Shown: positions 1 to 8,851 of the stretch, in pieces
Numbering within the stretch: position 1 is the first letter of the stretch
Layout of the letters: each line of letters begins with the position of its first letter
Origin: Nostocales cyanobacterium LEGE 12452
Lineage (GTDB): Bacteria; Cyanobacteriota; Cyanobacteriia; Cyanobacteriales; Nostocaceae
Length of the DNA stretch: 55,614 nucleotides
Direction of reading: 5' to 3'
Assembly: GCA_015206945.1 (NCBI GenBank)
Contig: JADEXV010000017.1
Coordinates: 1 to 55,614, forward strand
The notes under the pieces: model-generated
Database searches by the model: none
Seen by the model: the letters and a program-made list of their open reading frames with translations, nothing else
Told to the model about the DNA's origin: nothing
Made by a program: the position numbers and the translations under genes

Positions 1-70
1 CCCCAACCCCCTCCCCGCAAGCGAGGAGGGGACTATGATGTACCTCATGTGATTAAGAAACGCTATAAAT
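1..70. repeat. Right part of a dispersed MITE-like repeat, cut by the window edge
   Basis: A C-rich/G-rich inverted pair (CCCCTCC near 10-16 and GGAGGGG near 26-32) is followed by an end reading AGAAACGCTATA at about 56-67. The reverse complement of that end, TATAGCGTTTCT, starts another repeat at 48091, also followed by a C-rich block, so the two look like copies of one family. No gene is seen before 130. The family assignment is from resemblance to Nostoc intergenic repeats; the left end lies outside the window. Confidence 0.55.
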
Positions 71-129
71 TTAAATACACTTAATTCCTTGCTCCTCGTT
101 GATACAAGTATTTTTTATTCACCCTAAAC

Positions 130-2157
130 ATGAAAATAATAACTAATTCATTGGTTCAAAATAAAAATGAATTACTGATGAATAATGGTCAATCTTCATC
201 ATCAGAAAACAACTTAGAACGAGATAATTTAACATTATCTATTTTGAAAGAATCTGAAAATAACCTACTAATAGAGTGGAATAATACTCAAAGTGATTAT
301 CCTCAACAAGCGTCTATTCATCAGTTGTTTGAAGCACAAGTAGAGAAAACACCTGATGCCATAGCACTAATTTTTAATAATCAGCCTCTTACTTATAGAG
401 ATTTGAATAGCCGTGCTAATCAACTAGCACAACATCTACAATCACTAGGGGTAGGAACAGAAATTCTTGTAGGAATCTGCATAGAACGCTCTTTAGAAAT
501 GGTTGTAGCACTCTTAGCTATCCTTAAAGCAGGTGGAGCTTATATACCATTAGATCCAGGATATCCACAAGAACGTTTAGCTTTCATGCTGTCAGATACT
601 CAGGTATCAGTACTATTAACTCAAAAAGAATTAGTTCCCAAATTACCTACTCACACAGCATTTGTAATTTGCCTAGATGCAGATTGGAATACAATTGCCC
701 TAAATAAAAAAGAGAACCTAAGCACTAGTGTCACTGCTGATAACTTGGCTTATGTCATGTACACATCAGGTTCTACAGGTATACCCAAAGGTGTTAGTGT
801 TATCCATCGTGGTGTAGTTAGGCTAGTCAAAGAAACTAATTATGCTCACCTCACGTCTGAAGAAGTAATTCTGCAACTGGCTCCTATTTCCTTCGATGCT
901 TCCACTTTTGAAATTTGGGGTTGTTTACTTAATGGTGGGCTATTAGTAATTTACCCTCCTAATACACCATCTTTAGAAGAATTATGGCAGATTATTCAGC
1001 AATACCAAGTTACTACCCTTTGGCTGACAGCCGGTTTATTTCACCTGATAGTAGATGAAAAAATTGATGCTTTAAAATCCTTGCGTCAACTTTTAGCGGG
1101 TGGTGATGTCTTATCTGTTCCCCATGTACAGAAGTTTCTCCAAACAGTAGAGAACTGTCAACTAATTAATGGTTATGGGCCAACTGAGAATACAACTTTT
1201 ACCTGCTGCCATCATATAAAAGCGCCACTAAAACCAGATGCTTCGATTCCTATTGGTCGCCCAATTGCTAACACCCAAGTTTATATATTAGATCAAAACC
1301 TTCAATCAGTATCAATTGGTGAAACTGGTGAATTGTACATTGGTGGTGATGGATTAGCTAGAGGCTATTTTAACCGCCCTGACCTAACTGCCGAAAAATT
1401 CATTTCTCACTCATTTGATAACAATTTAGCAACGCGCCTTTACAAAACGGGAGATTTAGCTCGTTACCTTCCAGATGGAAATATTGAGTTTTTAGGACGT
1501 ATTGACAATCAGGTAAAAATTCGCGGTTTCCGCATTGAACTAGGGGAAATTGAGCGAGAAATTGCACAACATCCTGATGTTCGGGAAATTGTCGTTTTAG
1601 CTCGTCAGGATGAAGCAGCTGAAAAACAGTTGACAGCTTATATTGTTCCTCACTATAACAGTGGATACACGCACAATAAATTACGTGATTTCTTGCAACA
1701 GCGACTACCTAATTACATGGTGCCATCGGCATTTGTGATGTTAGAATCGCTGCCTTTGACTGCAAATGGCAAAGTAAATAGACATAAATTGCCAGCACCA
1801 AGTAGAGAACGTCCACAACTGGAACAAGCGTACATTTCTCCACAAACAGATTTAGAACGTTTGCTTGCAGGTATTTTATCCGAACTGCTTAAAATCGATC
1901 GCGTTGGGATTGATGATAATTTCTTTGATTTGGGAGCAACTTCAATCTCGATTCTCCAAGTTGCTGCGCGAATAAAACAGGAACTTGGTATTGAGCTACC
2001 TGCTGTGAAGCTATTTCAGTATTCAACAATTGGCTCTTTAGCAAACTATTTGGATTCAAACCAGAACAGCCAACCGTCTTCTGACAAGCTGCAAAATCGT
2101 GCCCAACGCCAACAAGCAGCTCGTGCTCGTCGCCGTAATCATCAACAAGGTGTTTAA
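130..2157 (+). CDS. NRPS loading module, adenylation-PCP (A-PCP), valine-type
   Basis: This protein (675 aa) should activate an amino acid as the adenylate and load it on its own carrier domain. It begins directly in an A-domain linker with no condensation domain, which suits a loading module. Core motifs are intact: A3 YTSGSTGIPKG, A5 NGYGPTEN, A8 IRGFRIELGEIE and A10 NGKVNR with the catalytic Lys. Reading the specificity pocket by alignment to GrsA gives DAFWLGGTFK, close to the remembered valine code DAFWIGGTFK. The PCP has LGATS with the phosphopantetheine Ser at residue 605. The C-terminus is a short Arg-rich tail, possibly a docking segment. The next gene starts 3 nt after the stop, so they are co-transcribed. 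Earlier modules outside the window cannot be excluded. Substrate is inferred from the code only. Confidence 0.93.
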   Translation: MKIITNSLVQNKNELLMNNGQSSSSENNLERDNLTLSILKESENNLLIEWNNTQSDYPQQASIHQLFEAQVEKTPDAIALIFNNQPLTYRDLNSRANQLAQHLQSLGVGTEILVGICIERSLEMVVALLAILKAGGAYIPLDPGYPQERLAFMLSDTQVSVLLTQKELVPKLPTHTAFVICLDADWNTIALNKKENLSTSVTADNLAYVMYTSGSTGIPKGVSVIHRGVVRLVKETNYAHLTSEEVILQLAPISFDASTFEIWGCLLNGGLLVIYPPNTPSLEELWQIIQQYQVTTLWLTAGLFHLIVDEKIDALKSLRQLLAGGDVLSVPHVQKFLQTVENCQLINGYGPTENTTFTCCHHIKAPLKPDASIPIGRPIANTQVYILDQNLQSVSIGETGELYIGGDGLARGYFNRPDLTAEKFISHSFDNNLATRLYKTGDLARYLPDGNIEFLGRIDNQVKIRGFRIELGEIEREIAQHPDVREIVVLARQDEAAEKQLTAYIVPHYNSGYTHNKLRDFLQQRLPNYMVPSAFVMLESLPLTANGKVNRHKLPAPSRERPQLEQAYISPQTDLERLLAGILSELLKIDRVGIDDNFFDLGATSISILQVAARIKQELGIELPAVKLFQYSTIGSLANYLDSNQNSQPSSDKLQNRAQRQQAARARRRNHQQGV

Positions 2158-2160
2158 GCA

Positions 2161-5100
2161 ATGGTAAATATGCAAGCATCCGATAACCAAGATCCTAGTG
2201 ATGGTATTGCCATTATTGGCATGGTAGGAAGATTTCCTGGCGCTGAAAATGTCGATAAGTTTTGGCGCAATTTGTGCGAGGGATTAGAATCAACGACTTT
2301 CTTTCAAGATGAAGAACTAGATCCTAGTATCGATCCGAACCTTTGCAAAGATCCTAGCTATGTAAAAGCTAGAGGGATAATTCCTGGGGGAGAAACCTTT
2401 GATGCCGCTTTCTTTGGCATTAATCCACTTGAAGCTGTGGTTATGGACCCACAGGCTAGAGTATTCTTAGAGTTGGTTTATGAAGCCCTAGAAAATGCTG
2501 GTTATGAATCAGAGTCTTTTGAAGGTTTGATTGGTTTATACGCTGGTTGTGGTCAAAATACTTATTTTGCTAACCATATTGCTGGTCGTATGGAAATTGT
2601 CGATCGCATCGGTGAATTCCAAACGATGTTAGCCAATGAAAAAGACTTTTTAACCACCCGTGCTGCTTACAAACTCAACCTCAAAGGCCCAGCCGTAAGC
2701 GTTAATACAGCCTGTTCCACTTCTTTGGTAGCAGTCATTCAGGCTTGTCAAGCCTTAACCAGCTATCAGTGCGATTTAGCTTTGTCTGGTGGTGTATCTA
2801 TGACTACACCCCAAAACAGCGGTTATGTGGCACAAGAAGGCAGTATGCTCTCTGGAGATGGGCATTGTCGTCCTTTTGATGCCAGCGCTCAGGGCACAAT
2901 GTTCAACAATGGCGCAGGAGTAGTTGTCCTCAAGCGCTTAGAAGATGCACTTAATGATGGCGATCGCATCTATGCTGTAATTCGAGGATCTGGTATCAAT
3001 AATGACGGCGCTGATAAGGTGAGCTTTACCGCTCCCAGCGTAGACGGACAAGCAGAGGCCATTGCAATGGCGCAAGCTTACGCTAACTTTCACCCAGAAA
3101 CCATCTCTTATATTGAAGCTCACGGCACAGCTACACCTTTAGGCGACCCAATTGAAATTGAAGCGCTGACGCAAGCATTTCGGGTACATACAGATGCTAA
3201 ACAATTTTGTGCGATCGGCTCTCTTAAAAGCAATGTCGGACATTTAGTTGCGGCGGCTGGAGTAGCAGGGTTAATTAAAACCGCTCTCGCCCTGCATTAT
3301 AAAAAGATTCCACCTAGTTTAAATTTTGAGGCTCCTAATCCCAAGATTGACCTTGCCAACAGCCCTTTCTATGTAAATACCAAATTAGCTGAATGGTCGG
3401 AGGGTGAAACTCCGCGACGAGCAGGTGTGAGTTCTTTTGGTGTCGGCGGGACTAATGCTCATATTGTGCTAGAAGAAGCGCCACAAATCCAAAGTTCAGG
3501 ATCTTCTCGCCCACAGCAGCTATTGTTACTCTCGGCAAAAACTAGTCAAGCCTTAGAGGCTGCAACCGCGAATTTACAACAGCATTTACAATACAATGCC
3601 GAAATTAACTTAGCTGATGTAGCTTATACCCTACAGCGAGGGCGCAAAGCTTTTAACTACCGACGCAGTATAGTTTGTCATGATATTACAGATGCGATCG
3701 CAGCTCTCCAATCTTTAGATCCAAATCAAGTAAATACTCGTCATACAGAAATCCGCAATCCAGCCGTTGTCTTCATGTTCCCCGGACAAGGATCGCAATA
3801 TGTGAACATGGGACTGAATCTCTACAACCGCGAACCTGTATTCCAGGAAGCAGTAGATGAATGTGCTGAAATGCTTAAGCCTTTGCTGGGCAAGGATTTA
3901 CGAGAAATCATCTATCCAGCACTGAGCGAGCGCGAAACTGCGGCTATCTCATTACGACAAACCTGCTTTACCCAACCAGCACTATTCGTCATTGAATACG
4001 CTTTAGCGCAACTGTGGCAAAGTTGGGGAGTTAAGCCCCAAGCCATGATTGGCCACAGTATTGGCGAATTTGTCGCCGCCTGTATAGCGGGTGTATTCAC
4101 CTTAGAAGATGCGCTGATGTTGGTTGCAACTCGCGGTCGCTTAATGTGGGAATTACCAGCAGGAGCTATGCTTTCAGTGCGCCTACCGGCCAAAGAGGTA
4201 GAGCCGCGATTGAGTGCAGAACTAGCGATCGCTGCAATTAATGGACCTTCCCTGTGTGTAGTTTCTGGTCCCACAGAGGCGATCGCGGCTCTGCAAAAAC
4301 AGCTAGAAAGCGAAGAAGTTATCTGTCGCCATTTACACACTTCCCACGCTTTCCACTCCCCGATGATGGATAGCATCATTCACCCCTTTGCTGAGGTAGT
4401 TGGGAAAGTTAAATTATCGCCACCTCAAATTCCCTTTGTATCCACAGTTACCGCTGACTGGATTACAGCCCAGCAAGCAACAGATCCGATGTATTGGGCT
4501 ACACATCTACGCCAGACTGTGCGGTTTGCAGAGGGCGTACAAACTCTATGGCAGCAGCCAGAACGCCTACTGTTAGAGGTAGGGCCGCGAATCACAACTA
4601 CGACCTTAGCCCGCCAACAAGCAAAAGATATTAAACAACAGATTGCGATTCCTTCTTTGGGTGATAACGCCGAAAACGAAGCCGAATGGACGGCATTACT
4701 CAAGGCAGTAGGACAACTGTGGTTAGCAGGAGTATCTATTGACTGGAGCAACTTCTATCAAAGGGAAACGCGACAGCGAATTCCCCTGCCTACCTATCCC
4801 TTTGAACGCCAACGCTTCTGGATCGATCCTCCACCTCATCCCAATCGTGCAGCAACTCCCAAACTTTTAAATCCCCAATTATTAGAAAAGACCCAAATTA
4901 TGACAACATCCCCTCAGCAAAAGCTTATTCCTCTGCTCAAAGAAATTATCGAAGAAACTTCAGGATTGGAAATTGCTAGTGTTGACGACTCGATAACATT
5001 TTTAGAAATGGGATTAGATTCCTTATCTCTGACACAAGTTGGGCTAGCGTTAAAGAAAAAATTTAAGGTCAAAGTAACACTTAGGCAGTTATTAGAAATT

Positions 5101-7095
5101 TACCCCAATTTAGGAACACTGGCCGACTTTATCAATTCAGCCTTGTCTCCCGAAACTTTATCAGCATTAGGATTAACAGAAACCGTTACAGATATCGCTC
5201 CAGAAGCCCCATTGCCAGAACCTGCACCTGTAAACACATCACCCACCTTGGTAGTTCATGAAGTTCATACAAATGGATCGAATGGATCTGCACCTAAGAT
5301 TTCCCCCCAACTTACTGCATCTAGTAGCATCCTAGAAAATGTAATTAATCAGCAGCTACAAATTATGAGCCAGCAATTGGCGCTATTGGGTAATAGCAGC
5401 CAATCTGTAACAGTCCCAGTTGTACCTGCGGCAACATCTCAAAATAATGGTGTCAAGCCACAAAATGCTGTATCTGTCCCCCCAACCCAAACCAGCAAAG
5501 AATCAGCATCAGTAGAAACAGAGTCAAATGGTGCTAAAAAGGCATTTGGTGCGGCTGCTCGAATTGAAAAGACCCAGACTAAAACTTTGACAGCGCAACA
5601 ACGCACTCATCTAGACAAAATTATCCAAAGATATACAAAACGGACTCAAAAATCTAAAGAATATACTCAAACTCATCGCCCTTACTTAGCAGATCCCAGA
5701 ACTGTTTCCGGGTTTAACCCGATGATGAAAGAGATGGTTTACCCCATCGTGGCATCTCGTTCTTCAGGTTCTAAACTTTGGGATGTTGATGGTAATGAAT
5801 ATGTCGATTTAAGCAATGGCTTTGGCTTGAATTTGTTTGGTTGGTCGCCACCTTTCATTACCGAAGCAATTGAAGCACAATTGAAACTCGGCATGGAAAT
5901 TGGGCCGCAAACTCCCTTAGTTGGAGAAGTGGCAAAGCTAATGTGTGAGTTGACCAACTTTGACCGAGCAGCCTTTTGCAACACAGGTTCGGAAGCGGTT
6001 CTGGGAGCGATGCGGATGGCACGCACCATCACAGGACGTAACTTAATCGCCATCTTTTCTGGTGCTTATCACGGTATTTTGGATGAAGTAATTGTTCGGG
6101 GTACAAAGAAACTCCGGTCAATTCCTGCTGCTCCTGGTATCCCACCCGAAATGGTAGAGAACATTTTGGTGGTGGACTACGATTCACCTGAGTCTCTAGA
6201 AATCCTCAGAAGTCGGGCTGATGAGTTAGCAGCAGTGATGGTGGAATCTGTGCAAAGCCGTCGCCCTGAATACCAGCCCAAGGAATTCCTCCAGCAATTG
6301 CGTGATTTTACAGCAGAAGCTGGTATTGCCCTGATTTTTGATGAAATCGTCACCGGATTCAGAATTCATCCAGGTGGCGCTCAAGCGCATTTCGGTATCA
6401 AGGCGGACATAGCAACCTACGGTAAGATTGTGGGCGGTGGGCTACCAATTGGAGTCATTGCTGGCAAATCACAATATATGGATGCTTTAGATGGTGGGTT
6501 TTGGGAGTTTGGCGATGACTCCGTTCCAGAGGTAGGCGTGACTTACTTTGCAGGTACTTTTGTCCGCCATCCTTTAGCACTAGCAGCTGCCAAAGCAGTA
6601 CTTCAACATTTAAAACATAGTGGCCCCAGGTTACAGCAAAATCTCAATGCTAGAACCGATAAGTTTGTAGCGGAACTTATGGGCTATTTCCAGCAAGTTC
6701 AGGCTCCGTTTACAGCTTATAATTTCGGCTCCCTGTTCATGGTGAAGTCTTTACCAGAGTTTCCCTACGGAGATTTACTGTTTTACTTGCTGCGTGATAA
6801 GGGAGTGCATACTTGGGATCACCGTCCTTGCTTCTTGACGACAGCCCATTCTGAAGCCGATCTGGCTTTTGTAATGGCAGCCTTTAAAGAAAGTATTGCC
6901 GAAATGCAGTCTGCTGGCTTCTTGTCTGCACCGCCCATAGAAGTAACAAACCGCGAAATTACCAATAACAGTTTACGTAATCGTCCTCCGCAACCTGATG
7001 CCAAATTAGGACGAGATCCCCAAGGAAACCCTGCTTGGTATATCCCCGATACCGAGCGTCCTGGGAAATATTTACAAGTCGCAAGTGTTTTCTAA
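2161..7095 (+). CDS. Type I PKS with C-terminal aminotransferase (KS-AT-ACP-AMT)
   Basis: The 1644-aa protein should extend the upstream aminoacyl unit by one malonate and convert the beta-ketone into an amine. The KS (about 14-440) has catalytic Cys185 in TACSTS plus His321 (EAHGTA) and His361 (NVGHL). The AT (about 540-830) has GHSIGE with Ser633 and the HAFH signature at 729-732, which indicates malonyl-CoA. The ACP serine is Ser954 in GLDSL. After a Pro/Ser-rich linker comes a class III PLP aminotransferase of the GSA-AT type (about 1190-1560) with FDEIVTGF and Lys1422 in YGKIVGGG. No KR, DH, ER or methyltransferase is visible, so the AMT acts on an unreduced ketone. The order resembles parts of McyE and MycA/ItuA. 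The substrate logic is inference. Confidence 0.95.
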   Translation: MVNMQASDNQDPSDGIAIIGMVGRFPGAENVDKFWRNLCEGLESTTFFQDEELDPSIDPNLCKDPSYVKARGIIPGGETFDAAFFGINPLEAVVMDPQARVFLELVYEALENAGYESESFEGLIGLYAGCGQNTYFANHIAGRMEIVDRIGEFQTMLANEKDFLTTRAAYKLNLKGPAVSVNTACSTSLVAVIQACQALTSYQCDLALSGGVSMTTPQNSGYVAQEGSMLSGDGHCRPFDASAQGTMFNNGAGVVVLKRLEDALNDGDRIYAVIRGSGINNDGADKVSFTAPSVDGQAEAIAMAQAYANFHPETISYIEAHGTATPLGDPIEIEALTQAFRVHTDAKQFCAIGSLKSNVGHLVAAAGVAGLIKTALALHYKKIPPSLNFEAPNPKIDLANSPFYVNTKLAEWSEGETPRRAGVSSFGVGGTNAHIVLEEAPQIQSSGSSRPQQLLLLSAKTSQALEAATANLQQHLQYNAEINLADVAYTLQRGRKAFNYRRSIVCHDITDAIAALQSLDPNQVNTRHTEIRNPAVVFMFPGQGSQYVNMGLNLYNREPVFQEAVDECAEMLKPLLGKDLREIIYPALSERETAAISLRQTCFTQPALFVIEYALAQLWQSWGVKPQAMIGHSIGEFVAACIAGVFTLEDALMLVATRGRLMWELPAGAMLSVRLPAKEVEPRLSAELAIAAINGPSLCVVSGPTEAIAALQKQLESEEVICRHLHTSHAFHSPMMDSIIHPFAEVVGKVKLSPPQIPFVSTVTADWITAQQATDPMYWATHLRQTVRFAEGVQTLWQQPERLLLEVGPRITTTTLARQQAKDIKQQIAIPSLGDNAENEAEWTALLKAVGQLWLAGVSIDWSNFYQRETRQRIPLPTYPFERQRFWIDPPPHPNRAATPKLLNPQLLEKTQIMTTSPQQKLIPLLKEIIEETSGLEIASVDDSITFLEMGLDSLSLTQVGLALKKKFKVKVTLRQLLEIYPNLGTLADFINSALSPETLSALGLTETVTDIAPEAPLPEPAPVNTSPTLVVHEVHTNGSNGSAPKISPQLTASSSILENVINQQLQIMSQQLALLGNSSQSVTVPVVPAATSQNNGVKPQNAVSVPPTQTSKESASVETESNGAKKAFGAAARIEKTQTKTLTAQQRTHLDKIIQRYTKRTQKSKEYTQTHRPYLADPRTVSGFNPMMKEMVYPIVASRSSGSKLWDVDGNEYVDLSNGFGLNLFGWSPPFITEAIEAQLKLGMEIGPQTPLVGEVAKLMCELTNFDRAAFCNTGSEAVLGAMRMARTITGRNLIAIFSGAYHGILDEVIVRGTKKLRSIPAAPGIPPEMVENILVVDYDSPESLEILRSRADELAAVMVESVQSRRPEYQPKEFLQQLRDFTAEAGIALIFDEIVTGFRIHPGGAQAHFGIKADIATYGKIVGGGLPIGVIAGKSQYMDALDGGFWEFGDDSVPEVGVTYFAGTFVRHPLALAAAKAVLQHLKHSGPRLQQNLNARTDKFVAELMGYFQQVQAPFTAYNFGSLFMVKSLPEFPYGDLLFYLLRDKGVHTWDHRPCFLTTAHSEADLAFVMAAFKESIAEMQSAGFLSAPPIEVTNREITNNSLRNRPPQPDAKLGRDPQGNPAWYIPDTERPGKYLQVASVF

Positions 7096-7101
7096 AGTGC
7101 T

Positions 7102-7185
7102 TAGGACTTACGCAAAATCATGATAAAACGAACCACAAAGGACACAAAGGAATAAGAGTTTCAGAGAGTTCTTGCGTAAGTCCTG
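7102..7185. repeat. MITE-like element with 13-bp perfect inverted ends
   Basis: The ends AGGACTTACGCAA (from 7103) and TTGCGTAAGTCCT (to 7184) are perfect inverted repeats around an 84-bp unit that contains ACCACAAAGGACACAAAGG. This is a familiar dispersed element of cyanobacterial intergenic DNA. It encodes nothing and lies 8 nt after the PKS stop codon. Confidence 0.8.
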
Positions 7186-7260
7186 GTACTTTAAAAAATC
7201 AAGTGTAGTGAGCCTCAGTAATTTTTGTAAATAGTAAACACTCATCCATACAGATTTTGT

Positions 7261-7431
7261 ATGTCAGTTGATAATCTACTTGAACCGAGTTCTATTAAGT
7301 CCGATCTGAAAATTCCTGAACAAATCATTGAAACCGATCTTTCAAACTTTCGGGAAAACTTCACCTTTTCTCACTTCATGTTTTCGCAAAACCTTGCAGG
7401 ACATCCTTTGACTAATTATGAATTAGCCTGA
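7261..7431 (+). pseudogene. 56-aa ORF, possible N-terminal remnant of a cupin-like protein
   Basis: An ATG at 7261 opens a 56-codon frame ending at TGA 7429-7431. Residues such as NFRENF and NLAGHPL recall the N-terminus of cupin-like (JmjC-related) proteins, which are normally several hundred residues long. Nothing further of such a protein is seen downstream, where a MITE starts 17 nt later. No convincing ribosome binding site precedes it. It is most likely a remnant cut off by rearrangement; a real small gene is possible. The family link is from memory and weak. Confidence 0.3.
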
Positions 7432-7447
7432 ATACTGAATCGGTGTT

Positions 7448-7613
7448 CTATAGCAATTCTAAATTATTTGTGAAATTCTCTCTTTTAGAGACTTCGTGTA
7501 GCTTGTTTTTATACAAGAGTAAGCGCTTATTACATCCTTTATGTAGCCAATACAAAACAACTATCCATCTAATTAAAAAAATAGTTTTCACAATTCAAAT
7601 AGGATTGCTATAG
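7448..7613. repeat. MITE-like element, 166 bp, with imperfect ~28-bp inverted ends
   Basis: The left end at 7448-7475 (CTATAGCAATTCTAAATT then TGTGAAA) is matched in inverted orientation by the right end at 7586-7613 (TTTCACAATTC then ATTGCTATAG). The interior is AT-rich and has no reading frame. It ends 25 nt before the acyltransferase gene. Confidence 0.75.
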
Positions 7614-7638
7614 ATAGAAATTAAAAGCAAAAATATCA

Positions 7639-8781
7639 ATGTATAAACACATCAAATCGCTCACTTCTTTACGCGGTATTGCAGCCTTGGTTGTTGTTAT
7701 ATACCATTTTTCTTACTACGGTTTACCGAAAACAGGTTCAACTTTATCAGCCTATACTAATTTTTTTCAAAATGGATATTTATGGGTTGACTTTTTCTTT
7801 ATTCTAAGTGGTTTTATTATGACCCACGTTTATGCAGAGACTTTTTGTCTAAAAGTCAGTTTAAAAAACTATCGTTCATATTTATTCTCGCGTTTTGCTA
7901 GAATTTATCCTCTGCATATATTTATTATTTCTCTATTTGTTGGATTAGAGGTTGTAAAATTACTTTTCCTAAACACTTCTGCTTTTACTGATAAATTTAA
8001 CTTAACGGCTCTTTTTTCCAATATTTTTCTTCTCCAAGCATTTGACATAAAGTGCCCACCTTTATTATGGTGTAATACCTATTGGAATGAGCCAGCTTGG
8101 TCAATAAGTGTAGAGTTTTTAATTTACTGTATATTTCCATTTTTATTATTAATCTTATTAAAAAATAAATCTAAAATCGATTTAATAATTTATAGTTCTA
8201 CTCTCTTTTGCATATTACTACTAATTACCTTTACCCGTGGCAATTTAGATACTATTATTGGCATACCTTCGATAGCTAGATGTGGGCTAGAATGCATACT
8301 TGGTATTATAACCTACAAAATTTACCGTAGAGGTAATTATAAAAAGTATTTCAATCTTAATTTACTGGCAATTATAGCCATAACTTGGATAATTCTGATT
8401 ATGCATTACTACTGGCCTCATTTTCGCAACCTTCATGATTGGCTAATTTTACCAGCTTTTTCTTTACTAATTTTAGCCGTATCTATCAACAATAATAGTG
8501 TGACATCAAAAATTTTAAATTCAGGTTTAATGCTATATATCGGGACTATATCTTACTCAATTTATATGGTTCATTGGTTTGTTCAAGAATTATTAAGAAT
8601 TTTCTGGATTTATAAATTTAACGATGTTTTTGGTAAAGGATTCACAGAATATCAAGCATTGACATCTTTAGGAGTATTTCTTATGATTGTCTTATTGGCT
8701 GGATCATTGATATATAGATTTATAGAAGTTCCTATGCGTAATTACTTAAAATCTACAATCTTGAGAAAAAAATGTATTTAA
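7639..8781 (+). CDS. Acyltransferase_3 family integral membrane protein (OafA/YrhL type)
   Basis: The 380-aa protein is almost entirely hydrophobic with roughly ten membrane segments. It starts with the family signature SLTSLRGIAALVVVIYHF, containing the conserved Arg and the His of the active-site helix, and includes GYLWVDFFFILSGFIM and a SRFARIYP motif. Members transfer acyl groups from the cytoplasm onto sugars, lipids or other metabolites. It sits between the PKS and the next NRPS gene on the same strand, so it may acylate the cluster product, but this is inference. Codon use is much more AT-rich than in the flanking NRPS genes and two MITE-like elements lie just upstream, which suggests a separate acquisition. 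Confidence 0.88.
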   Translation: MYKHIKSLTSLRGIAALVVVIYHFSYYGLPKTGSTLSAYTNFFQNGYLWVDFFFILSGFIMTHVYAETFCLKVSLKNYRSYLFSRFARIYPLHIFIISLFVGLEVVKLLFLNTSAFTDKFNLTALFSNIFLLQAFDIKCPPLLWCNTYWNEPAWSISVEFLIYCIFPFLLLILLKNKSKIDLIIYSSTLFCILLLITFTRGNLDTIIGIPSIARCGLECILGIITYKIYRRGNYKKYFNLNLLAIIAITWIILIMHYYWPHFRNLHDWLILPAFSLLILAVSINNNSVTSKILNSGLMLYIGTISYSIYMVHWFVQELLRIFWIYKFNDVFGKGFTEYQALTSLGVFLMIVLLAGSLIYRFIEVPMRNYLKSTILRKKCI

Positions 8782-8851
8782 AGTCAGTAATTTAAAAAAG
8801 AAAGATTGAGATTTAACCACATTCAATAAACTGAGAAAACAATAGAGTTTT

